From NCBI GenBank assembly GCA_036496285.1, contig DASXLI010000095.1, forward strand, positions 1-64,000: a stretch of DNA of 64,000 bases, in the 5' to 3' direction. The position numbers were made by a program, and so were the translations under genes. Source of the DNA: DP-19 sp036496285. GTDB taxonomy: Bacteria; Desulfobacterota; Binatia; UTPRO1. Positions 47,568 to 55,489 of this stretch are shown in pieces; the stretch's first letter is position 1; each line of letters opens with the position of its first letter. The notes under the pieces were generated by a model that did no database searches, was not told the origin of the DNA, and worked only from the letters and a program-made list of their open reading frames with translations.

Positions 47568-48392
47568 ATGAAGCGCAGAGCCACGAAGACGAGCGCCCTG
47601 AAGAGCGGAGCTCCCCAGCGGCGCACACGCGGCGCGCCCCACGCGCAGTATGTCCCCGCCGGCGCGGACGGCATCGGCCGCATCGAGCTCACCCGCCCCG
47701 AGAAGCTCAACGCGACCGACGACGAATCCGTCGACGATCTCGACCGCGCCGCCACGCAGGCAGGGCGCGACCGCCACGCACGCGCCGTCGTCGTCGCTGG
47801 CCGCGGACGCGCGTTCTGCACCGGCATCGACCTCGCCGCGCTTGCCGGCGACCGTCTCGGCGCCGACTGGTTCCGCCGCTGGGACGTGGCGCTCGCGAAG
47901 ATCGAGGCGATCCCCGTCGCGACGGTCGCCGCGATCCAGGGCCACTGCCTCGGCGGCGGTCTGCAGATCGCGCTCTGCTGCGACCTGCGCGTCGCCAGCG
48001 CCGACGCCTCCTTCGGGCTCTCCGCCGTCCGCCATGGCATCATTCCCGGCCTCGCGACGTATCGCCTGGCGCGCTTCATCGGGATGGATGCGGCCCGCGA
48101 GATGATGCTGCTCGGCGAGACCTGGGACGCCGCGCGCGCCGAGCGGCTCGGGCTCGTCGGCCGCGTCGTGCAGCCGGCGGAGCTCGCAACCACCGCCCAC
48201 GCGATCGCCGCGAAGCTGGCTGCCAACGTCCGCACCGCCGCGATCGAGACGAAGCGCCTCACCCTGCGCTCGTACGACCTGCCGCTCGAGCGCTTCCTCG
48301 GCGCCTACGTCCGCGCGCAGCGGCGCTGCTGGAACGACCCCGAGACCAAAGCCAACCTCGCGCGCTACCGCGCAGGCCGCTGGGGCGGGTAG
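47568..48392 (+). CDS. Crotonase-family protein without either catalytic Glu
   Basis: 274 aa with an Arg/Lys-rich N terminus. The crotonase fold is clear: IELTRPEKLNATDDES, GRAFCTGIDLAAL and CLGGGLQIALCCDLRVAS. However, the first catalytic Glu (GGGxE in hydratases) is Gln in GGGLQIA, and the second (FGxPE) is Ala in FGLSAVRHG. A normal hydratase mechanism is therefore unlikely; isomerase, hydrolase or lyase chemistry is possible. It is 3 nt upstream of the ligase gene, and probably shares its transcript. Confidence 0.84.
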   Translation: MKRRATKTSALKSGAPQRRTRGAPHAQYVPAGADGIGRIELTRPEKLNATDDESVDDLDRAATQAGRDRHARAVVVAGRGRAFCTGIDLAALAGDRLGADWFRRWDVALAKIEAIPVATVAAIQGHCLGGGLQIALCCDLRVASADASFGLSAVRHGIIPGLATYRLARFIGMDAAREMMLLGETWDAARAERLGLVGRVVQPAELATTAHAIAAKLAANVRTAAIETKRLTLRSYDLPLERFLGAYVRAQRRCWNDPETKANLARYRAGRWGG

Positions 48393-48395
48393 CGC

Positions 48396-49904
48396 GTGAA
48401 CGCCGCCGCGGACATCCTGCGCGCCGGCGACGACGCCGACGTCGCGATCCGCCTGCGCGGTGACGCGCGGCATGCCGACGTGCGGCGCGCCGATCTGCGC
48501 CGGGACGTCCGACGCACCGCCGCCGTGCTCGCCACGCTCGGCGTGGCGCCGGACGAGCGCGTCGTCCTCGTCCTGCCCGACGGCCCGGAGCTCGTCGCCG
48601 CGTTCCTCGGCGCCATCTGGCACGGCGCCGTGCCGGTCGTGCTGAGCCCCCTCCTGCGCGCGGAGCTGGTCGCGGCGATCGTCGCGGAGAGCGGCGCGCG
48701 CGCCGTCGTCGCGGCGGAGACCGCCGTCGCGGCCCTGCGTAACGACAGGTCGTGCACCGTGCCGGCCGCGGCCATGCTGACGGTCGCGCCGGACGGCGGC
48801 GGCACCTTCGCCGCCACCGCGGCGTACGGCCCGGCGGGCGATGCGTACGACGCGCCGCCCGACGCACCGGCGTTCTGGCTCTACAGCTCCGGCACGACGG
48901 GACGGCCGAAGGGCGTCGTGCACGCGCACCGTGCCGTCGGCCACGCCGTCGCGAGCTATGGACGCCACGTGCTCGACCTCCGATCCGACGACGTGGCCTA
49001 CGGGACGTCGAAGCTCTTCTTCGCCTACGGCCTCGGCGGCGGCCTGTACTTCCCGCTGAGCGCCGGCGCCACGACGGTCCTGGTCCCCGACCCGTTCGCG
49101 CCCGACCGCACCTGGCGCATCCTCGCGGAGGAGACGCCGACGCTGCTCTTCGCCGTCCCCTCCGCGTACCGCGCGCTGCTCGACGCCGCACCGGCGGACG
49201 CCGCGGCGGCGCTGGCGCGCGTACGACGGTGCGTCTCGGCCGGCGAGATCCTGCCCGACACGATCGCCCGCGAGTGGCGCGAACGCTTCGGCCTCGAGAT
49301 CCTGGACGGCCTCGGCACCACGGAGGCGCTGCACATCTTCCTCTCGCAGCGCCCCGGCGCCCGCGCCCCCGGCACGGTCGGAACGCCGGTGCCCGGCTAT
49401 GACGTCCGTCTGGTCGACGAGCAGGGCGCCACCGTGCCGGCCGGAACGGTGGGCGCGCTGCGCGTCCGCGGCGCCAGCGTCGCCGCCGGCTACTGGCAGC
49501 GGCCTGAGGCCGCAGCGCACGCGTTCGTCGACGGCTGGCTCGTGACCGGCGACCGCGCCGTCGAGGAGAGCGATGGATCGATTCGCCTCCTCGGCCGCAG
49601 CGATGATCTGCTCAAGGTCTCCGGACAATGGGTGTCGCCGGGGGAGCTCGAGGACGTGATCGGCGCCGTCGCCGGTGTCCGCGAGTGCGCCGTGGTCGGC
49701 AGCCCGGACGCGCGCGGCCTCACCGAGCTGGTGGCGTGGATCGCCCCGGCGCCCGGCGACGACGCCCTGACCGCGCGCGTCACCGCAGCCTGCGAGAGCC
49801 TGCCACGCTTCAAGCGCCCCAAGCGCGTGTGCCTCATCGAGGCGCTGCCGCGCACGCCGACCGGCAAGATCCAGCGATTCCTGCTGCGAGGGAGGACGTC
49901 ATGA
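48396..49904 (+). CDS. Benzoate-CoA ligase family protein
   Basis: 502 aa from GTG 48396. It is an ANL-superfamily acyl-CoA synthetase: the P-loop YSSGTTGRPKG, LGTTEA, YWQRPEA, the hinge region GRSDDLLKVSGQWVSP and the catalytic Lys near PTGKIQRF. KLFFAYGLGGGLYFPLSAGA is typical of the benzoate-CoA ligase group. With boxB and boxC nearby, benzoate or a substituted benzoate is the likely substrate. It would make benzoyl-CoA from benzoate, ATP and CoA. The stop overlaps the next start in ATGA. Confidence 0.87.
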   Translation: MNAAADILRAGDDADVAIRLRGDARHADVRRADLRRDVRRTAAVLATLGVAPDERVVLVLPDGPELVAAFLGAIWHGAVPVVLSPLLRAELVAAIVAESGARAVVAAETAVAALRNDRSCTVPAAAMLTVAPDGGGTFAATAAYGPAGDAYDAPPDAPAFWLYSSGTTGRPKGVVHAHRAVGHAVASYGRHVLDLRSDDVAYGTSKLFFAYGLGGGLYFPLSAGATTVLVPDPFAPDRTWRILAEETPTLLFAVPSAYRALLDAAPADAAAALARVRRCVSAGEILPDTIAREWRERFGLEILDGLGTTEALHIFLSQRPGARAPGTVGTPVPGYDVRLVDEQGATVPAGTVGALRVRGASVAAGYWQRPEAAAHAFVDGWLVTGDRAVEESDGSIRLLGRSDDLLKVSGQWVSPGELEDVIGAVAGVRECAVVGSPDARGLTELVAWIAPAPGDDALTARVTAACESLPRFKRPKRVCLIEALPRTPTGKIQRFLLRGRTS

Positions 49905-50713
49905 GCCTGTGGACCTGCGAGGTCCGCGACCGGATCGCGGTCGCGACCTACACCAACCCGCCGATGAACTATCTCTGCGCCGACGGCACGCGCGAGCTCG
50001 CGGATCTGATCGAGGCGTGGCGCGACCCGGCGATCCGCGCCGTCGTCCTGACCGGCGGCGTCCCCGGCAAGTTCATCACCCACTACAGCGTCGAGGAGCT
50101 CGCCCAGCTCGCGAGCGACCGCCAGACCCTGCGGGCGATCGGCACGAGCCTGACCATGGGCTTCCACCGCCTGTTGACGACCTTGCGCGACCTGCCGAAG
50201 CCCGTGATCGTCGCGATGAACGGCGACGCCATGGGCGGTGGCTTCGAGCTGTCACTGTCCTGCGATCTCCGCATCGCGGCGCTCGGCGACCATCGCTACG
50301 GCCTGCCAGAGGTCAAGCTCGGCATCCTGCCGGGCGGCAGCGGCACGCAGCGGCTCGCCCGCCTCGTCGGCGCCGGACGCGCGATCGAGCTCGTGCTGCG
50401 CGGCCGGGTCGTCGGGCCCGAGGAGGCGCTCGCGCTCGGCCTCGTCCATGAGCTCGCCGACGACGCCCCCACGCGCGCCCGCGCCATCGCGGCCGAGATG
50501 GCCGACCTCCCGCCGCTCGCGCTCGCGAACGCCAAGCGCGCGGTCTACGCCGGCAGCGACACGCAGCTCGAGGCTGGCCTCGAGATCGAGGGCGCGGCGT
50601 TCCTCGAGACGATGCTCTCCGACGACGCGCTCGCGGCGATGCGCGCCTACGTCGCGGTGCCCCTCGCCGAGCGCCGCGGCTGGATCGAGCGCGGCGGCCT
50701 CAGCCGACGGTGA
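49901..50713 (+). CDS. Enoyl-CoA hydratase/isomerase
   Basis: 270 aa from ATG 49901, after GGAGG and overlapping the ligase stop by 4 nt. Both catalytic Glu positions of hydratases are kept: GGGFELSLSCDL and YGLPEVKLGILPGG. The N terminus is short, with TNPPMNYL. Tight coupling to the ligase suggests a role in the same aromatic or acyl-CoA route. The 3' end overlaps the convergent nitrile-hydratase gene by 14 nt. Confidence 0.87.
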   Translation: MSLWTCEVRDRIAVATYTNPPMNYLCADGTRELADLIEAWRDPAIRAVVLTGGVPGKFITHYSVEELAQLASDRQTLRAIGTSLTMGFHRLLTTLRDLPKPVIVAMNGDAMGGGFELSLSCDLRIAALGDHRYGLPEVKLGILPGGSGTQRLARLVGAGRAIELVLRGRVVGPEEALALGLVHELADDAPTRARAIAAEMADLPPLALANAKRAVYAGSDTQLEAGLEIEGAAFLETMLSDDALAAMRAYVAVPLAERRGWIERGGLSRR

Positions 50714-51299
50714 CGCGCGCCACCCCGATCATCGCCTCGCGCGTAACGATCGCGGCAAGCTGCTCCTCGCTCCAGCCCTCGGTGCCCGCGGGCCGGAGCG
50801 GCAGCACCATGTAACGCGTCTCGCCGCTCGTGTCCCAGATCTTCACGCGGACGCTCTCCGGCAGATCGAGGCCCATCTCGCGCAGAAGGGCGCGCGGCTC
50901 GCGCACGAGCCGGGCACGATACTCGGGGCTCTTGTACCAGTCGGGCGGCAGACCGAGCAGCGACCACGCGGTGCACGAGCACTGCGTGCACACGATCGCG
51001 TGGTGCACGGTCTCGGTGTTCTCGAGGATCACGATCGACTCCTCGTAGGGCAGCCCGTAGCCGAGCTCGGCGCAGGCGCGCGCGCCGTCGCCGAGCAGAC
51101 GGGCGCGGTACGCCGGATCGGTCCACGCGCGCGCGACGACGCGGGCGCCGTTGCGCGGGCTGAGCGCGTCCTCCGCCGGCGCGGTCGCCTCGTCGAGGTA
51201 GCCCTCCGGCACGAGGCCGGCATCGGTCAGCGCCCCTTCGAGCGCGTCGACCCGCGCCGCGATCGGCGCCGCCGTCTTCGGCTGGCGGGGATCGCTCAC
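50700..51299 (-). CDS. nthA: Nitrile hydratase alpha subunit
   Basis: 199 aa from GTG 51299, overlapping the beta-subunit stop in GTGA. The metal-binding segment reads VCTQCSCT (Cys104, Cys107, Ser108, Cys109), the cysteine cluster that coordinates low-spin Co(III) or Fe(III). Thr after the first Cys is the Co-type choice, while the last Thr is more usual in Fe-type; Gln replaces the common Leu. Downstream LGLPPDWYKSPEYRARLV is strongly conserved. With beta it hydrates nitriles to amides. No activator or amidase gene is next to it. Confidence 0.92.
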   Translation of the reverse strand: MSDPRQPKTAAPIAARVDALEGALTDAGLVPEGYLDEATAPAEDALSPRNGARVVARAWTDPAYRARLLGDGARACAELGYGLPYEESIVILENTETVHHAIVCTQCSCTAWSLLGLPPDWYKSPEYRARLVREPRALLREMGLDLPESVRVKIWDTSGETRYMVLPLRPAGTEGWSEEQLAAIVTREAMIGVARVTVG

Positions 51300-51928
51300 G
51301 CGTCCGTCTCCAGATAGCTCTCCCACAGGTCGACGACCACCGTGTCGCCCGGTCGGCCCTCGTTCGCCCATAGCGCGGACGCGGCGAACTCGACCTGGTA
51401 CGTCTGCTCGTGCGGCGCGCGAGCGCCATGCCCGGCCACGTCGGGAAGGAGGAACGACGGCGCGACCCGCACGACGACGCCGCGCTTGCCGCGCACGTAG
51501 CGCGGCGCCCGCGTGTGCCCCTGCGTCCGTCCGTCGCGCACCCGTACCCGATCGCCGACCGCGAAACGCGCGGCCGCCTCGGGTCGCGGCGCGGGTGCGC
51601 CCACGGTCACGGAGGGGCGGGCGAGCGGAACCCGTCCCCCGGCGCGCCGCTCGAGCTCCGCCCGCGTCACGACGCCCTTCTCGACCAGGAGCGACGCGAC
51701 CGCGGTGAACCAGCGCTCGTAGTACGAGGCCGCGAGGTAGTGCGCCGGCTCCAGGCGCTCGACGGCGTGGCGGTACTCGTGGATGTTGTAGGCGCGCAGG
51801 ACCGCGAGGCCGAGGAGATTCAGGCCGAAGGCGCGCCTCTCCCAGCGCTCATGGAAGACCGGCTCGTTGCGCTCCACCTCGACCGCGCCGAAGCCGTTCA
51901 TGCCGCCGAGATCGTGAATGCCGTCCAC
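51296..51928 (-). CDS. nthB: Nitrile hydratase beta subunit
   Basis: 210 aa from GTG 51928, with AGGAG 7 nt upstream. MDGIHDLGGMNGFG at the N terminus and FAVGDRVRVRDG, RAPRYVRGKRG and YQVEFAASALW in the C-terminal SH3-like domain are typical of beta. It stands before alpha, the order common in Co-type enzymes. It partners alpha in the alpha-beta heterodimer. The overlap with nthA by 4 nt couples their translation. Confidence 0.92.
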   Translation of the reverse strand: MDGIHDLGGMNGFGAVEVERNEPVFHERWERRAFGLNLLGLAVLRAYNIHEYRHAVERLEPAHYLAASYYERWFTAVASLLVEKGVVTRAELERRAGGRVPLARPSVTVGAPAPRPEAAARFAVGDRVRVRDGRTQGHTRAPRYVRGKRGVVVRVAPSFLLPDVAGHGARAPHEQTYQVEFAASALWANEGRPGDTVVVDLWESYLETDA

Positions 51929-52017
51929 GGGTCGCTCCTGCCTTCCCGCCTATCACCGGCGCTCCCGGCCGGTCCACCGCCCTCCACGCCCCGGCCGTTT
52001 CGTGCAAGACTACAGCA

Positions 52018-52335
52018 ATGCTGGAGCCGTCCACCTGCTGGAGCTGTCGCGGACCGATCGACCGCACCGACCTCTACTGCCGCCACTGCGGACAGGGTCA
52101 GGGCGACGCGCTCACCTGGTACTACCGCCCGGCATGGATCCTCGTGCTCGCGCTGACGGCGATGGGCCCGTTCGTGCTGCCGCTGGTGTGGCGGACGCCG
52201 CGGCTCGACCGTACGAGCAAGTGGGTGGCCTCGATCGTCATCCTCGTCTTCACGGTGTGGCTCGGATGGGAGTTCCTCACGACGCTGCGCCAGCTCGGCG
52301 AGCTGCTGGGCGGCGGCGACGTCTCCTTGACTTGA
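52018..52335 (+). CDS. Zinc-ribbon membrane protein
   Basis: 105 aa. A zinc ribbon (CWSC, then CRHC) in the first 25 residues is followed by two membrane helices (PAWILVLALTAMGPFVLPLVW and WVASIVILVFTVWLGW). The ribbon would face the cytoplasm. Similar small proteins are common and mostly unstudied. A hairpin covers its stop codon and extends to phzF. Confidence 0.68.
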   Translation: MLEPSTCWSCRGPIDRTDLYCRHCGQGQGDALTWYYRPAWILVLALTAMGPFVLPLVWRTPRLDRTSKWVASIVILVFTVWLGWEFLTTLRQLGELLGGGDVSLT

Positions 52336-52356
52336 GCGCGCAGCGCGTCTCAAGTC
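52329..52356 (+). terminator. Hairpin across the zinc-ribbon stop codon, before phzF
   Basis: GACTTGAG (52329-52336) and CTCAAGTC (52349-52356) pair perfectly, and CGCG/CGCG can extend the stem inwards around a CAG loop with one bulged T. It includes the TGA stop and lies 6 nt before the PhzF ATG. It may act as a terminator, attenuator or translation control element. Confidence 0.5.
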
Positions 52357-52362
52357 GCCGTC

Positions 52363-53220
52363 ATGCAGCCGCTCGCGTTCCGCCAGGTCGACGTGTTCAC
52401 CGAGGTGCCGTTCAAGGGCAACCCCGTGGCGGTCGTCCTCGACGGCGACGCCCTCTCCGACGAGACGATGCAGGCCGTCGCCCGCTGGACGAACCTCTCG
52501 GAGACGACCTTCGTCTGCCGTCCGACCGCCGCGCGCGCCGACTACCGCCTGCGCATCTTCACGCCGCGCCGCGAGCTGCCGTTCGCCGGCCACCCGACGA
52601 TCGGCTCGGCGCATGCGGTACTCCGCCACGGTCTCGAGCCGCAGACGCCGGGGCATCTGGTGCAGGAGTGCGCCAAGGGGCTCATCGAGCTGACGATCGA
52701 CGGCGGCACGCTCCTCCTCGCGTTGCCCGCCGCGACCTTCCGCGCGCCGACGGCCGCGCAGCTCGGCGCCGTCGCGGACGGCCTCGGCCTGGCGATCGGC
52801 GCCATTGCCGCCGCCGCGATCATCGACGTCGGCCCGGTGTGGTTCACCGCCCAGCTCGCGAGCGGATCGGTCGTCCGCGAGCTCGCGCCGGACATGCGCG
52901 CGCTCGCCGCCACCGAGGTGATCGGCGCCCTCGGCGTCACCGTCTTCGGCCTCTATCCGGCGGGTGCCGCCACCGACGTCGAGGTGCGGTCCTTCGCGCC
53001 GGGCGACGGCATCCCCGAGGATCCCGTGTGCGGCAGCGGCAACGGCTGCGTCGCGGCGCTGATCCGGCGCGAGCGCGCCCTCCCCCGCGCGTCGTACGTC
53101 GCGAGCCAGGGTAGCTGCCTCGGCCGCGACGGCCGGGTCGTCGTGCGCTTCGGCGACGACGGCACGATCTGGCTCGGCGGCCACGCCGTCACTTGCGTGG
53201 AGGGCGTGCTGCACGTCTGA
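52363..53220 (+). CDS. PhzF-family isomerase/epimerase-like protein
   Basis: 285 aa of the PhzF/DapF-like fold with two lobes. VDVFTEVPFKGNPVAVV at the N terminus, NLSETTFV with the catalytic Glu, FAGHPTIGSAH and EDPVCGSGNGCVA are all conserved. PhzF of phenazine synthesis isomerises DHHA; most genomic members have unknown substrates. No phenazine gene is here. The ATG lacks a clear Shine-Dalgarno and follows a hairpin closely. Confidence 0.86.
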   Translation: MQPLAFRQVDVFTEVPFKGNPVAVVLDGDALSDETMQAVARWTNLSETTFVCRPTAARADYRLRIFTPRRELPFAGHPTIGSAHAVLRHGLEPQTPGHLVQECAKGLIELTIDGGTLLLALPAATFRAPTAAQLGAVADGLGLAIGAIAAAAIIDVGPVWFTAQLASGSVVRELAPDMRALAATEVIGALGVTVFGLYPAGAATDVEVRSFAPGDGIPEDPVCGSGNGCVAALIRRERALPRASYVASQGSCLGRDGRVVVRFGDDGTIWLGGHAVTCVEGVLHV

Positions 53221-53240
53221 GCACGCTGCGTCCGGTGGGC

Positions 53241-53275
53241 GCCGCGCGCCCGGTTGGTTCGGCCCGGCGCGCGGC
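53241..53275 (+). terminator. Long GC-rich hairpin between phzF and curA-like gene
   Basis: GCCGCGCGCC and GGCGCGCGGC form a perfect 10-bp stem with a 15-nt loop. An alternative smaller hairpin, GGGCGC-CGC-GCGCCC, overlaps the left arm at 53237-53251. It lies in the gap after the PhzF stop and probably ends that transcript. Confidence 0.55.
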
Positions 53276-53330
53276 GTAAGGTCCGGCTCGACGACGTCCG
53301 TCCCGGGCGTCGCGCCACGGAGGGAATGCC

Positions 53331-54338
53331 ATGCCCGACAAGAACCGCCAGTGGATTCTCGTGAAGCGGCCCGAGGGGCCGCTCACCGACGACTGCTTCG
53401 AGCTGCGCGAGAGCCCGGTGCCGACACCGAAGCCGGGTGAGTTCGTCGTGCGGAACGAGGTGCTCTCCTGCGACCCGACGCAGCGTGCGTGGATCGAGAT
53501 CGACACCTATCTGCCGAAGATCCCGCTCGGCGACGTCGTGCGCGGCGCGGCCGCGGGCAAGGTCGTGGCGTCGCAGCACCCCGATTGGGCCGTGGGCGAC
53601 GCCGTGCAGGGCGGCTTCGGCTGGCAGGACTACTGCGTCACCGACGGCAAGGGCCCGCTCGGCGCGATCAAGCTGCCGCCGGGCGTCCCCTTCGAGACCG
53701 CCCTCAGCCTCTTCGGCATCACGGGCCTCACCGCCTACTTCGGCGTGGTCGACGTCGCCGCCGTCAAGGCCGGCGACACGGTCGTCGTCTCGGGCGCGGC
53801 GGGCTCGACCGGCTCGCTCGCTGCGCAGATCGCGAAGAACCTCGGCGCGAAGGTCATCGGCATCGCCGGCGGTGCGAAGAAGAAGGCCTGGCTCACCGGC
53901 GAGCTCAAGCTCGACGCCGGCATCGACTACAAGAGCGAGGACGTGTCGGCACGCATCAAGGCGCTCGCGCCGAAGGGCCTGAACGTCTACTTCGACAACG
54001 TCGGCGGCACGATCCTCGAGGCCGCGCTCGACAACCTGGCGATCGGCGCGCGCATTGCGCTCTGCGGCGCCATCGCCGGCTACGACGACCGCTCCAAGGC
54101 GCACGGACCCGCGAACTACACCAACCTCATCATCAACCGCGCCACCATGCGCGGCTTCCTCGTCCTCGACTACCTCGACCGTGCCATGGAGGCCGTCGGG
54201 CGGCTCATGCAGTGGTCGGGCGAGGGCAAGCTGGTGAACGCGGTCGACGTCGCGCAGGGTCTCGAGCAGACGCCGAAGGCCTTCCGCAACCTGTTCACCG
54301 GCGGCAACCTCGGCAAGCAGCTCGTCCGCATCGCCTGA
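53331..54338 (+). CDS. Zinc-independent MDR oxidoreductase (CurA/PTGR-like)
   Basis: 335 aa. It belongs to the leukotriene-B4-dehydrogenase group of medium-chain dehydrogenases: CDPTQRAWIE, GQ-like GGFGWQDYC, GITGLTAYFGV and the nucleotide loop VSGAAGSTGSLAAQIAK. It reduces activated double bonds of unsaturated ketones or aldehydes with NADPH. CurA (curcumin reductase) is the closest named example in E. coli. It is followed after 26 nt by a GST gene, so they likely share a transcript and act in detoxification. Confidence 0.87.
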   Translation: MPDKNRQWILVKRPEGPLTDDCFELRESPVPTPKPGEFVVRNEVLSCDPTQRAWIEIDTYLPKIPLGDVVRGAAAGKVVASQHPDWAVGDAVQGGFGWQDYCVTDGKGPLGAIKLPPGVPFETALSLFGITGLTAYFGVVDVAAVKAGDTVVVSGAAGSTGSLAAQIAKNLGAKVIGIAGGAKKKAWLTGELKLDAGIDYKSEDVSARIKALAPKGLNVYFDNVGGTILEAALDNLAIGARIALCGAIAGYDDRSKAHGPANYTNLIINRATMRGFLVLDYLDRAMEAVGRLMQWSGEGKLVNAVDVAQGLEQTPKAFRNLFTGGNLGKQLVRIA

Positions 54339-54364
54339 AGGAGCGCGCCACGGAGGACATGCAA

Positions 54365-55000
54365 ATGATCGATCTCTACACCTGGACCACACCGAACGGC
54401 CGCAAGGTCTCCATCATGCTCGAGGAGATCGGCCTGCCCTACAAGGTCGTTCCGGTGAACCTGCAGAAGGACGAGCAGTCGAGCCCGGAGTTCACCGCGC
54501 TCAACCCGAACCGCAAGATCCCCGCGATCGTCGACCACGACGTGCCGGGCGGGCCGCTCGCGATCTTCGAGTCCGGCGCGATCCTCATCCACCTCGCGGA
54601 GAAGACCGGCCGCCTGCTGCCGCGCAACGTCCGCGAGCGCGCCGCCGTCCTCCAATGGCTGATGTACCAGATGAGCCACGTCGGCCCGATCATCGGGCAG
54701 GTCGGCCACTTCGTGAACCAGGCCCCGGAGAAGATCCCGTACGCCATCCAGCGCTTCATCGGCGAGTCGGTCCGCATCATCGGTGTCTTGAACACGGACC
54801 TCGCCGGACAGGAGTATCTCGCCGGCGAGTACTCGATCGCCGACATCGCGACGTATCCGTGGGTGATCGCCGCCTGGGGCCCGTTCCAATCGATGATGCC
54901 GGAGAAGGTCGGTGAGCTCGCCAACGTGCGGCGCTGGCTCGACACCGTTGGCGCGCGGCCGGCAGTGCAGCGCGGCATGGCCGTGCCGGCCACGTCGTAG
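54365..55000 (+). CDS. Glutathione S-transferase, Nu/YfcG-like
   Basis: 211 aa from ATG 54365, where GGAGG is 8 nt upstream; the ATG at 54359 lies too close. The thioredoxin-like half reads IDLYTWTTPNGRKVSIMLEE, with Thr-Pro-Asn in place of a catalytic Cys, then NPNRKIPAIVDHD and FESGAILIHLAEK. The C-terminal helical half ends in WLDTVGARPAVQRGM. It matches Nu-class enzymes (YfcG, YghU), which bind two glutathione molecules. It probably detoxifies electrophiles or reduces disulfides, in line with the reductase upstream. Confidence 0.9.
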   Translation: MIDLYTWTTPNGRKVSIMLEEIGLPYKVVPVNLQKDEQSSPEFTALNPNRKIPAIVDHDVPGGPLAIFESGAILIHLAEKTGRLLPRNVRERAAVLQWLMYQMSHVGPIIGQVGHFVNQAPEKIPYAIQRFIGESVRIIGVLNTDLAGQEYLAGEYSIADIATYPWVIAAWGPFQSMMPEKVGELANVRRWLDTVGARPAVQRGMAVPATS

Positions 55001-55081
55001 CAATTTTTGCCAAGAAGCGCCGTGCCTCCTCGCCTATGACAGGCGCAAAGGAGACGCGTCGTCGACAGGCGCCCCGCCGAG

Positions 55082-55429
55082 GTGTGGGACGCGGTCCGTG
55101 ACGTGGGCGCGGTGCACGATCGGCTGGCGCCCGGCTTCGTCGTCGCGACCACGCTGGAGGACGGCGCCCGCGTCGTGACGTTCGCGAATGGCGTCGTCGC
55201 GCGCGAGCTGATCGTCGATTGCGACGACGCGGCACGCCGGCTCGCCTGGTCGGTCGTCGGCGGCCGCATGTCGCACCACAACGCGTCGCTGCAGGTCGCG
55301 CCCGAGGGCGAGGGGCGGAGCCGGATCACCTGGGTCGCCGACCTGCTGCCGAACGAGATCGCGCCGGTGATCGCCGGCATGATCGAGGAGGGCATGCGCG
55401 TGATGAAGCGGACGCTCGATCGCGTGTAG
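55082..55429 (+). CDS. SRPBCC-family protein, 5' end uncertain
   Basis: At least 115 aa. AEVWDAVRDVGAVHDRLAPG and LLPNEIAPVIAGMIEEGMRV are typical of small START-like (polyketide cyclase/dehydrase) proteins that bind a hydrophobic ligand. GTG 55082 is the only standard in-frame start, but it would cut the first strand. The same frame continues upstream as RRRVVDRRP to a stop at 55037, and AAAGGAG sits at 55047-55053. An ATG at 55036 is in another frame. A frameshift or a sequencing error near 55055 is possible. It precedes modA by 54 nt. Confidence 0.7.
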   Translation: MWDAVRDVGAVHDRLAPGFVVATTLEDGARVVTFANGVVARELIVDCDDAARRLAWSVVGGRMSHHNASLQVAPEGEGRSRITWVADLLPNEIAPVIAGMIEEGMRVMKRTLDRV

Positions 55430-55452
55430 CGCCGCGTCGATCGCGATTTGTC

Positions 55453-55489
55453 AGGCATGACCGTGTCCGCTATGGCCACGGTCATGCCT
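55453..55489. promoter_or_regulatory. Perfect 13-bp inverted repeat across the modA start
   Basis: AGGCATGACCGTG and CACGGTCATGCCT are exact reverse complements with an 11-bp spacer. The right arm includes the preferred modA ATG (55484) and the left arm another in-frame ATG (55457). It could be an operator for a molybdate regulator or a hairpin that hides the start codon. Confidence 0.55.

Noticed and set aside
55036..55081. ATG 55036 as start of the SRPBCC gene
   Set aside because: It is in a different frame from the conserved protein, so it would require a frameshift. Kept as a finding, not as the start.
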